Positions 1-10,197 of a stretch of DNA of 64,000 nucleotides are shown piece after piece. The DNA lies in assembly GCF_027580225.2 (NCBI RefSeq), contig NC_073351.2, positions 5,684,501 to 5,748,500 of the forward strand. Direction: 5' to 3'. Position numbers and translations under genes: made by a program. The notes below the pieces were generated by a model. That model saw only the letters and a list, made by a program, of their open reading frames with translations, was not told the origin of the DNA and did no database searches. This DNA is from Misgurnus anguillicaudatus. Taxonomy: Eukaryota; Chordata; Actinopteri; Cypriniformes; Cobitidae. Numbering within the stretch: the stretch's first letter is position 1; every line of letters begins with the position of its first letter.

Positions 1-1
1 T

Positions 2-1993
2 TCCCAAGTGACTTTATTTTCGGAAAGCTTGTCCCATGAATTATTTGGAGCCTACCCCGCACACAAGGCCGAAGCGCCCTGGCTGACCTTGAAGGGGGCA
101 AATGGCTTGGAGATCCCCTACATCGGCTATCGACTTACGGACTTTGAATTGTATGGAGTACAGGTCCCGCAGAAGGGGGTCATCATCGTACAGGACCACT
201 GCCTTGGCCGACATCGAGCCCTCTTAGGTATGAATGTTCTCTCGGAGTGTTGGGAGGAGCTATTTCGGGCTAGGCCCGTTCAGACAATACCGAGGGCCGA
301 ACGGCCAGGCTGGGAACGAGTAGTGGCCGACTGCAGGCGAGTACAGCTGGCTAAGAGCCGGGATGACCGAGAAGAAGTTGGTCGAGTAACATGTCGATTT
401 GCATTGTCGGTGCCAGCAGGAAGTGAAGCCATAGTGTGGGCCAGGGTACCACAACAGCGTCAAGGCCCCGAGAGCTGGGTGTTGGTCGAACCTCACGAAG
501 ACTGCACACAGGTGAGAGTGGCCCGAGGACTGACGGTGGTGCGACGAGGCCGAGTGCCAGTAAAGGTCTGCAATGAAAACCTCTACCCAGTACACTTACA
601 CAAGCACCAGCGGTTGGTGACGGTGACGTCGGTCGAGGGCCATCAGGTGCGGGATAAGGAAGATGTGAGCTTCCGGCGGGTGCACCCCGCAGTAGTTGAG
701 GTAGCACTAACGCAAACAGTAGGAGCGTCTAGGACGAGGGAGAACAAGGTACCGGCCCATTTGACAGGGGACTCCTTACGAGGAGAGGACCTGGAGCAGG
801 AACAAGTGGAAGAGCTACAGAAGCTACTGAAGAGATGGCAACACGTGTTTTCCACCCATGATGAAGACTATGGTTGCACGACGGTAATACGACACAGTAT
901 CCCTACGGGAGAAGCTGCACCGAGTCGGGAGCGGTACCGACCAATACCCCCCACCTTATATACCGAAGTGAGGACCCTTTTGCAAGGTATGCTGGAGCAG
1001 GGGATTGTGAGAGAGAGTAGTAGCCCATGGGCGGCACCGATAGTGCTTGTCCAGAAGAAGACCGGGGCCTGGAGGTTCTGTGTGGACTATAGGAAGTTGA
1101 ACAGCCTGACCAAGAAAGATGCGTTTCCCTTACCTCGCATTGAGGACTCGCTGATGAGTCTGACCAAGTCTGCATGGTATTCCACCTTAGATTTGGCCAG
1201 CGGGTACTGGCAGGTACCGGTGGAGGAACGAGATCGAGAAAAGACCGCCTTTACCACGCCCTTTGGTCTTTTTGAGTGGGACTGGATGCCCTTCAGTCTT
1301 TGCAACGCTCCCGCCACCTTCCAGAGACTGATGCAACGATGTTTGGGAGGTCAGTTAATAGAATCCGTGCTGGTATACCTTGATGATGTGATTGTGTATT
1401 CCCCAGACTTCGAGACCCACCTGCAGCACCTGGAAAAGGTGTTCCGAGAGATGGAGAGGTATGGGTTGAAGTTGCAACCGGAGAAGTGCCACCTGCTGCG
1501 CCGTAAGGTGCAGTTCTTGGGACACGTGGTGAGTGCAGCTGGTGTGGCCGTTGATCCCGGGAAGGTATCGGCAGTTCGGGACTGGGAGGCCCCCAGGACT
1601 GTAAGGCAAGTGAGATCATTTCTAGGCTTTGTTGGTTACTACCGACGATTTATCAAAGGGTTCTCTAAGATCGCCAGACCCTTGAACCAGCTGCTGGTCG
1701 GGACAGGGCGACCACGGGGACGGGGATCCCCCACGGTGGAATGGACCCCAGAGTGTGAGACGGCCTTTAGGGTCCTGAAGCAAGAACTTTTACAAGCCCC
1801 GATTTTAGCGTACGCTGACTTCTCCCAACCCTTCCTACTCTATACAGATGCCAGCAACCTGGGCCTGGGAGCGGTGCTTGCGCAGAAACAAGATGGAGTG
1901 GAACGGGTGATCGCCTATGCCAGCCGGAGCCTCATCCCGCTGAACGAAACGATGCGAATTACAGTTCTTTCAAGCTCGAACTGCTGGCGTTAA
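2..1993 (+). pseudogene. pol: Gypsy pol, first fragment: protease remnant, reverse transcriptase, start of RNase H
   Basis: The frame is open from base 2 (reading SQVT, the tail of the protease DTGSQVT motif) to a stop at 1991-1993. The first in-frame ATG is at 8 but is internal to the protein. The RT domain starts near residue 277 and contains FCVDYRKLN, LDLASGYWQV and the catalytic YLDD at residues 457-460 (bases 1376-1387). RNase H begins with LYTDASNLGLGAVLAQ and VIAYASRSL. Just after ASRSL, near 1931-1936, the frame shifts and the last 18 or so residues are out of register with the related copy. The RT motif reads WMPFSLCNAPATF where the intact relative has RMPFGLCNAPATF, so two normally conserved positions have changed. 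This is a decaying copy. Confidence 0.95.
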
Positions 1994-3963
1994 AGTGGGC
2001 CCTGAGCGAGAAATTTAAGGATTACCTCTGGGGAGCTAAGGTAACCGTGATTACGGACAATAACCCTCTGGTTCATTTGCAGACGGCCCGGTTGGGAGCA
2101 GTGGAGCAGCGGTGGGTGGCCCAGCTCGCCAATTACGACTACCAGCTGCAGTACCGTCCGGGGCGGGAGCACACCAACGCAGATGCCCTTTCCCGGTTGC
2201 CAGCAAGGGAAGACTCGAAGAGCCCGGCCCCACTCGAAGAAGGACAGGAAGAGGAAGGACTAATGATTGGAGTAGTGGAGGCGCCTGGGAGCCGACAGGA
2301 GGCAGCGCCTGCGAGCTGGGGATGGGACCCCCAGTGTTGGAGGGTTAGGCAGCAGGAGGATCAGGAGCTGCGGAATCTGGGCGAGTGGCTTCAGCAGGCT
2401 CGGCGACCGACCCCCACCGAGAGACAAGCCCAGACAAAGGTGGGTCATAAAATACTGGGGCAGTGGGAGAGATTGACATTGAGAGAAGGTGTGTTGTGCA
2501 GGACTATCCGGGATCCGGGGACTGATGAAGAGGTCAGTCAAATCGTGGTGCCGACCAGCCTAGTCCGGACACTCCTGGAGGCCTACCATGACCAGATGGG
2601 GCATCAAGGGCAAGAGCGTACCACGTCATTACTACGCCGATACTTTTATTGGCCAGGGATGGAGGATTCGGTGAGTACGTTCATTAAAGCATGCCCCCGA
2701 TGTACTCTGTTTAAGTCTCGACAGGAACCACGAGCACCGATGGTACCCATACACGCAAAGGCCCCGTTCCATATTGTAGCAATGGATTATCTGACCCTGA
2801 GTTGTCCGAAGGACCGATACCAGAACATCTTGGTCGTGACGGACTTGTTCACCAAGTACGCCTGGGCCATCCCCACCCTTGACCAGACCGCAAGCACTAC
2901 GGCCACAGCACTGTGGAGGGCGGTCTTCCAGCCGTTGGGGTGCCCTGAGTTCCTACATTCGGACCAGGGCCCAAATTTTGAGTCCCGTATAATTCGGGAA
3001 CTGTGCCAGCTATATGGGTGTGTGAAGACCCACACGACCTCGTACCATCCCCAAGGGAATGGGGGATGTGAGCGGTTTAACCAGACGTTGTTGAACCTTT
3101 TGGGAACGCTGGATCAGAGACGCCAGGACGATTGGGTGAGTGCCTTACCGAACTTATTACAAGCTTACAACAATAGTATCCACAGCACGACGGGGTATGC
3201 CCCCACGTATTTAATGTTCGGTAGACACATTCGCCTGCCCACAGATCTCCTATTGGGTACACCGGGAGGAGAACAAGAAGGGAACGTGACCGAGTGGGTA
3301 GGACGACACCACCACCGTCTCCACTTCGCATACGAACAGGTCAATAAGAAGATCCAGGCGGCGGGGGACAAGAACAAGAGGTTATATGACAGGACGGCAC
3401 GGGACGCCCCCTTGCTTCCTGGGGAAAGGGTGCTGGTCCGGGATAATCGGCGGCTAGGCGGAGGCAAACTGAGTGATCGGTGGGAGGCGAGGCCATATGT
3501 TGTGCAACAGCAGCAGAGACCGGGGCAGCCGGTATATACGATCCGGCCAGAAGGGAAGCCCGGACCAGATCGGGTGGTCCATCGGAACATGATTCGCCCC
3601 TGTCCAAACTATCCCCCGCTAGTCACAGAGGTGGCTCCTAAGGAGCCAGAGACTGCTGCCCCCTGGTACGGAGGGTGGGTCATCTTTCCAAGAGGCCCGG
3701 CGGAGGGGCCGGCCCGAGTGGCCCCAAGGGAGCCTGAGAACTTACCGGTCATGGTGGGTCCAGCGAACGACGTAGCCCCAGAGGCTCCAGGAGAGCCGGA
3801 CAACTTACCTGCCGAAGGAGCCCTAGAGGCTCCAGGAGAGCCGGATGACTTACCTGCTGACGAAGCCCCAGAGCCCCTCTCACAGCGCCCCCAGCGGGAA
3901 AACCGGGGGCGGCCGCCCATCCGGTATGGAGAGTGGGTCACAGGAAGTGGTTCTAGGGACTAG
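1934..3963 (+). pseudogene. pol: Gypsy pol, second fragment: rest of RNase H and integrase
   Basis: After the frameshift the frame is open from about 1934 to the TAG at 3961-3963. The first ATG (2047) has no meaning as a start. RNase H ends with VITDNNPLVHLQTA and GREHTNADALSRLP. The integrase follows: an HHCC zinc-binding domain (HDQMGHQGQ through CPRC), then the DDE core with D in MDYLTL, D in HSDQG and E in CERFNQ, all present, then a GPY/F-like region (GERVLVRDNRR, RVVHRNMIRPCP). The C-terminus is Pro/Glu-rich with a 15-residue repeat (APGEPDNLPA and APGEPDDLPA, bases about 3781-3870). Only the frameshift separates it from the upstream fragment. Confidence 0.93.
3781..3870 (+). repeat. 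45-bp in-frame repeat in the pol C-terminal tail (element 1)
   Basis: GAGGCTCCAGGAGAGCCGGA occurs at 3781 and again at 3826, a 45-bp period that keeps frame and encodes a Pro/Glu/Asp-rich 15-residue repeat. A more degraded unit lies just upstream. The related element has an analogous PEP-rich repeat tail, so repetitive tails are a shared feature. Confidence 0.8.
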
Positions 3964-3972
3964 AACCATTTC

Positions 3973-3984
3973 GGCGGGGGAGGA
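3973..3984 (+). promoter_or_regulatory. Polypurine tract of element 1
   Basis: GGCGGGGGAGGA directly abuts the TGTCAC start of the LTR. The same 12 bases abut the 3' LTR of the minus-strand element (12409-12420). This is the expected primer for plus-strand DNA synthesis. Confidence 0.9.
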
Positions 3985-4000
3985 TGTCACAGGTGATGTT

Positions 4001-4078
4001 TTGAACCAACGACGGGCGGAACCCGTCTTCCACATCTTTGGTTGAACCGACGACGGGCGGAACCCGTCTTCCACATTT
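4001..4078 (+). repeat. 41-bp tandem duplication in U3 of LTR 1
   Basis: TTGAACC plus a GACGGGCGGAACCCGTCTTC block starts at 4001 and again at 4042. Each unit contains the small dyad ACGGG-CGGA-ACCCGT, so two copies of a possible factor-binding site sit about 100-180 bp upstream of the TATA box. Confidence 0.8.
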
Positions 4079-4181
4079 CATTTCCGGGGTTTCCCCGAAA
4101 CCAGAATTAAGCCTGATCACGCTCAGGTGGGGCGAATTAACACAGCGGTTGCTAATAGGCTGACAAGGAGAAGAGTCAGTG

Positions 4182-4188
4182 TATAAAA
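4182..4188 (+). promoter_or_regulatory. TATA box of LTR 1
   Basis: TATAAAA lies about 200 bp into the LTR, the expected place for the retrotransposon's RNA polymerase II promoter. No start site can be fixed from sequence. Confidence 0.6.
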
Positions 4189-4713
4189 ACACCTTTGCAG
4201 ACATCAAACGGGGTGCTTGTGGTATACTTTGTATACGCTGTGTTGCTGCTTTGCAGACGGACCACGCTGGTCGGATCGCTCTCCTGGGGAAGAGAGGAAG
4301 AGAGTCAGCTGACGAAGGAATATTGTGGAGTTTCATTTGAGAAAGAGTGGACACAGAGCCATCAAGAGTGGAGTTAATAGCAGTTGTTGACAACCAAGCG
4401 TGAGTAACAGCTGTGGTACTTATCTGTGCAATACTTGTACGAAGAGTTGTTTTGGTGTGTGCCTTTGTGTTTTTTGAGGTCCCTGGCCCCACTGGAGAGG
4501 AAAAGCGTGGGCGAGCCGCGGGTTGACCGGAAGCACGGACGAAGCACTTGGTAGGAAGCACCGTTCACCAGTAAAACAGTGGCCCTGTGGGAAAAAGGAA
4601 GCGCAGGTGAGCCAGAGGAGGGATAACCAACACGCCGGGCCTGTGAATAACACACATCTCACTCTCATTTGCGGTCCAGTTATCGCCCAACCATCCTCTC
4701 GAGGTCGTCGTAG

Positions 4714-5175
4714 CCTGTGAAGTAAACCTGTTCTGTGCTTATAGCCATTACATACCTGTACAAGTGAAGCTCTGTGTGAGTAAAGATCCCCAGTGCTGTG
4801 AGTAACGTAACCTGTGAAGTAAACCTGTTCTGTGCTTATAGCAACCACATACCTGTACAAGTGAAGCTCTGTGTGTATGAAGATCCCCAGTGCTGTGAGT
4901 AACGTAACCTGTGAAGTAAACCTGTTCTGTGCTTATAGCAATGACCTACCTGTGCAAGTGAAGCTCTGTATGAACGAAGATCCCCAGTGCTGTGAGTAAC
5001 GTAACCTGTGAAGTAAACCTGTTCTGTGCTTATAGCAATTACCTACCTGTACAAGTGAAGCTCTGTGTGCATGAAGATCCCCAGTACTGTGAGGAACATA
5101 ACCTGTGAAGTAAAGCTGTTCTGTGCTTATAGCAATTACCTACCTGTGCAAGTGAAGTTCCGTGTGAACGAACAG
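4714..5175 (+). repeat. 97-bp tandem array in LTR 1 (about 4.7 units)
   Basis: CCTGTGAAGTAAACCTG recurs at 4714, 4811, 4908, 5005 and 5102 (variant in the last), exactly 97 bp apart. Units differ at few positions, and the last one decays after about 5170. The array lies between the TATA box and the polyadenylation signal, so it should be transcribed. Confidence 0.95.
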
Positions 5176-5381
5176 CGTTTGATAACGAAGTACTTTACCT
5201 CAGTCTGACTTTTATTTGATTCTGCCTCCAGGAGAAGCGGAGCGCGCCACGGATTGTTGGGCCAGAGCCCCCAAAGGAGCCCCTGTCCCCAGTCTTTCCC
5301 CCAAGTGGCCCTGGAGGCGAAGAAGAGACACATTAGTTTTAAATTGCCCTTACCCTTTTCCCCCTTTCCTTTTAAATATTT

Positions 5382-5387
5382 AATAAA
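5382..5387 (+). promoter_or_regulatory. Polyadenylation signal of LTR 1
   Basis: AATAAA about 125 bp before the LTR end, followed by T- and GT-rich sequence. This probably marks the R/U5 border. Confidence 0.6.
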
Positions 5388-5512
5388 GTTTATTTTAAAT
5401 GTAGTATACTCGTCTGTCTGGTCATTGGGGTGGTCTTGGGAAACTCCTCGAGGTGGAAGAGTTGAGAGGGGCGTGACCTTTAGTTTATTCGGGTCCGCCC
5501 CCGGCCGTGACA

Positions 5513-6371
5513 ATGACTATAAAATTGTCAATTACTGACAAATCTGTTTCAGCTTGAGTGAATCCCTGATCCAAGTAAAATCTAATTTGTTCATCTATGC
5601 TAATTTAGCATAATATGCTTTTGTTATCTACAAACACAACAACACGTTCAGCAACACTTTTGTTATCTCAAGATCACGAGAAATTAAGTTGTGATCACAA
5701 GAAAACAAGCAAGCACAAATAATATTAGTACAAGGCCTCTCTCTCGGCTTCCGTGATGCATTAATCATTATACAGCACTTATATTAGGAACTGATTGGCT
5801 ATTAGCTGTAAGCCAACAGTGTCAATCAATAAATTTGAGAAAATATCAACATAAAGAAATTAATTTGCAAGCAACCAACATTTTCAAAATAAGCCAAATA
5901 ATGTAGCCAAAGCTAATGTGTGTAAGTATGTTTTCATGTGATCACTCTACGTCTGTTATTTATATAGAAGAAATAATATCTTAAATCATAGCTGTTGTTT
6001 TGCCCTCTGTAAATGAGATCCACCCTTGCAAACATTATATGATATCTGCCTGCATTATCTTTAATTATGTGGTGGTATCAGATTTAATCACTGCGTGGGA
6101 TGTTTTTCTTGTTTGTTTGATGTTTAAAATGGCTGAAAGCATATCATCACAAACATAAACACAAACAGATCTGTCCTGAAGCAAAAGGTCTTAGGTGAAT
6201 GTTTAGCATGATGATTGTGGATAAAGCCCACATCTTCAGTCAATTTCAGATCATATGGATATAAAACTTAGACTTTATAGGGCTGTTTTCCAGACAGGGC
6301 TTAGGTCTAGTAGTCCAAGATTTAAATGCTTGAGCTGTCTTAACTGAAAACATCTTGCACTGACATAGCCT
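5513..6371. other. AT-rich DNA, no gene seen
   Basis: I see no coding sequence, RNA gene or recognisable transposon end here. Confidence 0.6.
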
Positions 6372-7537
6372 AATGGCGCTTTTCCATTGTATAGTACTCC
6401 ACGGTTTGGTTTGGGTCAGGTCGGGTCAGCTCACCTCACTTTTGGTTTGGTTAACTTTTCCTTCGAGTTTAGTAACACTTGGCAGTGGGAGGGATTATAC
6501 CCAGATAGCAATTACATTTGGCCCGGATCCGTTTTAAGCCCCTTGCCTCCGTTTCTATCTTAGAGACATTTTCTGATTGTGAACCAGATCCATGCCAGAT
6601 CCATCACTTCAGTATTTATATCATTTTAAAGATCTGGCCCAGATCACTTTTCCCAAAGGTAACCGAAAGACATTAGCTGTGTCTGACACTGATTTGGTCA
6701 AGATCTGCAATACGAATCTGAGCCGATACTGATGATCAGGCGGTGCTGGATCGTGCTGGATCGGCGCTGGCACATATCCGCAACAACCCCGAAAAACAGA
6801 CCAGAAACGGCTTCGGCCCGACGTGCGTTTGGACTCAGGAACGAGTCCGGCTCTATCGTTTTGCGGTTGCGGTCCTGTTCCGTTACAGCGTCCAGTGGCT
6901 ATCTGGGTAGGCATGTCGTTATATTTGCGCTGCCTGCTGCTGTATCAAACAAGTGAGAGCGTTGTTGGAATGCTAAACATCCCCATACATTCATTCATTT
7001 CTCAGTCCATCACAAAATCAAAATTGATCGCGTTTATCGCTATCTCTGTTTTACATGACAGTTTCTGTACAAACACCTGTGGCGTCGTCAGTCGACGCGC
7101 TCCGCAGAGCCTTATTTAAGTTGCATATACACATTTACGTAATGCGCTTGTGCGTTGCGAATGTGCCACTACAAACTCTGGAAAAAAACTGTTATGATGT
7201 TCCTGGTTCTCAACCTGTGGATGTTTTTCATCGCTAAAAGGGAGTTTGGGAACTTATAGCAGAGCACAGATGCCAACATGTTTGCTTGAGACAGCGCAAG
7301 TAAGTACTAAGGTAAAGCTTATCTTTTACATTATAGCGATGACGCTGGAAGTGACGATGCTCTCAGACCAATCAGTGATCTACAGTGTTTTCGCGTCACC
7401 TTTGGTATCAGCTCGGATCGCTTGGAACCCCAACGAAAAAAGTATCGGGTACTACGTACTTCACTCAATGGAAAAGCTCCCAAAAGTCAGCTGACCCGAC
7501 CCAAACTAAACCATGGGGTACTATGCAAAGCACCATA
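6372..7537. mobile_element. Non-autonomous DNA transposon with inverted ends (MITE A), carrying a nested insertion
   Basis: The left end (ATGGCGCTTTTCCATTG, then a GGTTTGGTTTGGGTC run) is matched in inverse orientation by the right end (GACCCGACCCAAACTAAACC, then GCACCAT). It has no transposase. The interior shares TGTGGATGTTTTTCA and AAAGGGAGTTTGGGAACTT with a second copy at 27549-28005. The superfamily is uncertain; ends of this kind are common in zebrafish-like genomes. A 408-bp element (6500-6907) has inserted into it. Confidence 0.75.
6500..6907. mobile_element. Nested TA-flanked DNA element inside MITE A
   Basis: The ends are CCCAGATAGC and GCTATCTGGG, flanked by TA on both sides (6498-6499 and 6908-6909). 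Removing it joins MITE A sequence that matches the uninterrupted copy near 27670. It has no transposase frame. TA duplication suggests a Tc1/mariner-like or ISL2EU-like family, which cannot be settled from the ends alone. Confidence 0.75.
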
Positions 7538-8295
7538 AAATATGCCACTGATTTGTCTCAAGATGCACACCACTAATGTTTTAGTAAAAGCTACTTAAAT
7601 GTCCTAATATAACTAAGGCCTGGCTTTAATCAAGCCCTGTCTGGGAAACTGCTCGCATGTGACTGCTTAGCGTGTAATGCAATCAAGTGAAGAATCGGCT
7701 TTGGCTTTTCAAGCTCAATAGTTCATATCAAATTTAAAAATATATAGTTAAATGTAAAACAGAAAGCAAATGGTTCTTGACACTGTACTGTACACAACAG
7801 GGATTGCACAAAATATATTTTAAAAGAGCAATTTAATGATTTTTATTACTAATTATTATGTGTGTGATTGTAACAATCTATGTAATAACTATTTAGATAG
7901 TATGAAATCTAAACTCGCACAGGATGGGGTGTGCGCTGCTATGCTCGCCACTGGGTTCTGCGCAGCCAAGAGATTTGCTGGACAGTCCAAAGTGGGCGGA
8001 GTTTTCAAAACTTTCAGCGGGAGTTCTAAACGTCTAGTCATTTGGATGTTGTTCCACCTTTCGTGCAGCAGCAAGATATGTATCTGTCCCATCTTAAAAA
8101 GTGAGCAAAAGCACTAGCCCTACCTACAACAAGCTACCTGACTTGAAACACACATCCCAACTTGCATTGATATGTCTTTTCATGCCTCGGCTTTTCTTTC
8201 GACGTCTCTATAAGAGCATAAACTTGTATTATACAGCTCCGGGAATTCCGACACACACAGTACAACTTTTCGTCCATTTTAAAACTATGAAGTAC
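7538..8295. other. No gene seen; small GC-richer patch
   Basis: The stretch is AT-rich except for 7905-8060, which is richer in G and C. The short open frames there show no recognisable domain. Confidence 0.55.
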
Positions 8296-8298
8296 TAA

Positions 8299-8963
8299 GG
8301 GCCAATCTCATTTCTCTGTCTTACCCCTTCCCCTTTGTCTTCGTCTTCCACTTGCCCCTCGAAACCGAGTAAAGGGGAAGGGGTAAGACTGATCGTTCGT
8401 CTAAAAAAAAATGAGACACCACTCGATTACCGTTTGCGTCACCTTCCCTTGCCGCTAACTGGCTGCTATGTAAACAGACAAGCGTTGACAAACAAAGAAG
8501 ATACCGTTGTCTCAGGTTGTGGTATCGATTGCCTGAGCGGAGCTCAACAAATAGCGCATAACTTAGCAGCTAGCTAGCGCCTTAACTAGCGATTCAAAAC
8601 AAAAACATTACAATTAAAACTGCTTGAACATTTTATTAAAAGTATCATTAAACATGAGTGTCATAATATAATCTCAATTAAACTGCAGGAAAAACTTTAC
8701 TTTAATTTGTACGACTCCTTGACAGTTCGACGTTCATCAATAAAATGTCTTGATGCCGGCTCTCCTGAGAAATTCCTACGTTAACGTTTACACCTCTCTT
8801 TCAAGTGTGGTCCTTATCACACTTCGTTTCAAGGGCTATGTATCCCTACACCTTGGCCCTAGCCCTTAATCAAACTGAGAATTGAGATGCCACTTCGCCT
8901 CACTTGAACGCGCAAAACCGAGGTGAAGGGGGAAGGGGGAAGACAGAGAAATGAGACGCACCC
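8299..8963. mobile_element. TAA-flanked non-autonomous DNA transposon (PIF/Harbinger-like)
   Basis: Left end GGGCCAATCTCATTTCTC and right end GAAATGAGACGCACCC are inverted repeats that extend into a CTTACCCCTTCCCC-type run on both sides. A perfect TAA is duplicated (8296-8298 and 8964-8966). Three-base TWA duplication is typical of PIF/Harbinger elements. It is 665 bp with no transposase. Confidence 0.75.
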
Positions 8964-8966
8964 TAA

Positions 8967-9736
8967 GTTAAACTATTTTTCGCTCTTGCTTTGGTCGATG
9001 CAACCACAAACCGCCGACGCAACAACAAACCGCCATCGCACGGTGCAAGCCATTAAAATGATTGAGTTTCATAGCGCAGCACACAACGCGTCCTGTTTGA
9101 AAGCCAAATTTCTATGACAGTGGTAAAATCTGCTAATGTTACACAAAATTCATTGATAAGTAAAGTTAATGTATCATTCAGAATCTAGAAGATGCTGTTT
9201 TGAACCCATGAACTGTAACTGAGGTAATGTGTACCTCTCTGTTCATAACCCTTGTGCTCCAGGGACACAGCTTCAGTAATTAATGCAAACAGCGTCTGCT
9301 AATAGACAAATTACTTAGGATCATTTTCTCAAATCCAATCCATTATGCCAAAAGAGAAGCAGCTGGTGGCAGATTAGCATCTAGAGCTGATAGGGTTTTT
9401 ATACATGAATGTATATGTCTGATATGGAAGACTATAATGTGTGTACTCCATTAAAGGGATTATAAAAACTGAAGCATGTTTTTTTTTACTTAGTACTGCC
9501 CTGAATAAGCTATTTCTCATATAGTCCACAACAAACAAACAATAACTGAATTAACACAAATAGCCCAGTTTAAAAGTTTAATACCCTCCATACTGGAGTT
9601 AGCTGGATGATCAGTGAGTGTTTAAATGTTTTGTGATGGTGAGTCTTTCCACTGAGCTCATCCAGGTCCTTCAAAATCTTTGCTTTTCCAGCATCTTCTG
9701 CATATATTTGAACCCTTAGCTAATATTGACTGTGTG
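8967..9736. other. No gene; contains a possible conserved non-coding element
   Basis: Bases 9236-9410 have balanced composition and many homeodomain-type sites (CAGTAATTAATGCAAA, CTAATAGACAAATTA). This is the texture of developmental enhancers, but conservation cannot be tested here. Confidence 0.35.
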
Positions 9737-9740
9737 CTGA
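9737..9740. repeat. Target-site duplication of element 2, left copy
   Basis: CTGA abuts the TGTCAC end and is repeated at 19277-19280 after GTGACA. A 4-bp duplication is within the Ty3/Gypsy range. Confidence 0.85.
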
Positions 9741-9871
9741 TGTCACACGCCAGGGGCTGGCTGTTAGTGGTTAAGCCACGCCCCTTCTCAATTTCCACCT
9801 CGAGGAGGTCCCCAAAACCAACCCAATGACCAAACAACAACGAGGAACAGGTAAGTATAAAAAAAATAGTC

Positions 9872-9877
9872 TTTATT
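9872..9877 (-). promoter_or_regulatory. Polyadenylation signal in the 3' LTR of element 2
   Basis: AATAAA on the minus strand, about 130 bp from the LTR end and conserved at 17652-17657 in the other LTR. The position matches AATAAA in LTR 1. Confidence 0.55.
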
Positions 9878-10197
9878 TATTTAAATATTTAAAATGTACT
9901 GGGAATTGGGGAAAGGGGAAATTAAAACTAATGTCCGGCTCTGCCCTCCAGGGGGCCACGAGCAGTGAGTGACTGGGGGTGGGGATAACGTCGGGGAACG
10001 GGCTCCCGCCTCTGATTCCCTCTGCCCGTGGCGCGCTCCTCTTCCTTCCTGGAGGCAGAAATAAATCAGAGTCAGTGTTGATGTAGACTTGTTTGTATCC
10101 GTGTACCTGTGGCTAGCTCGAGGCGGTTCGCCGCCTGTCTCACACAGCTCCTCGCTGGTCGACTCACTTTCCTTCCCTGTTCTCTCTTTCTCCACAG

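Larger units (their letters stand above)
1..5512 (+). mobile_element. Ty3/Gypsy LTR retrotransposon, 5'-truncated by the window edge (element 1)
   Basis: The visible part runs from inside the aspartic protease through reverse transcriptase, RNase H and integrase to a polypurine tract and a 3' LTR that starts TGTCAC and ends GTGACA. The domain order with integrase last is that of Ty3/Gypsy (Metaviridae-type) elements. The 5' LTR, gag and protease active site lie outside the window, so target-site duplication and LTR divergence cannot be scored. Pol is interrupted by one frameshift near 1931-1936, so this copy should not make full-length Pol. Its protein sequence is clearly related to that of the complete minus-strand element at 9741-19276, but the LTRs are largely different, so these are two subfamilies and not copies of one insertion. 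Confidence 0.95.
3985..5512 (+). mobile_element. 3' LTR of element 1 (1528 bp)
   Basis: The LTR begins TGTCACAGG right after the polypurine tract and ends CCGTGACA, giving 6-bp inverted ends TGTCAC/GTGACA. It contains a 41-bp direct duplication at the start, a TATA box at 4182-4188, a 97-bp tandem array (4714-5175) and an AATAAA at 5382-5387. The last 130 bp resemble the end of the other element's LTR (a conserved CTCCTCGAGGTGGAA block), while the rest is mostly different. The length is unusual for a Gypsy LTR and is partly due to the array. Confidence 0.92.

Noticed and set aside
3165..3590. 141-codon minus-strand frame
   Set aside because: Opposite strand of the integrase region of element 1.
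4420..4860. 146-codon minus-strand frame
   Set aside because: Lies in LTR 1 and partly in the 97-bp array; repetitive and without domain.
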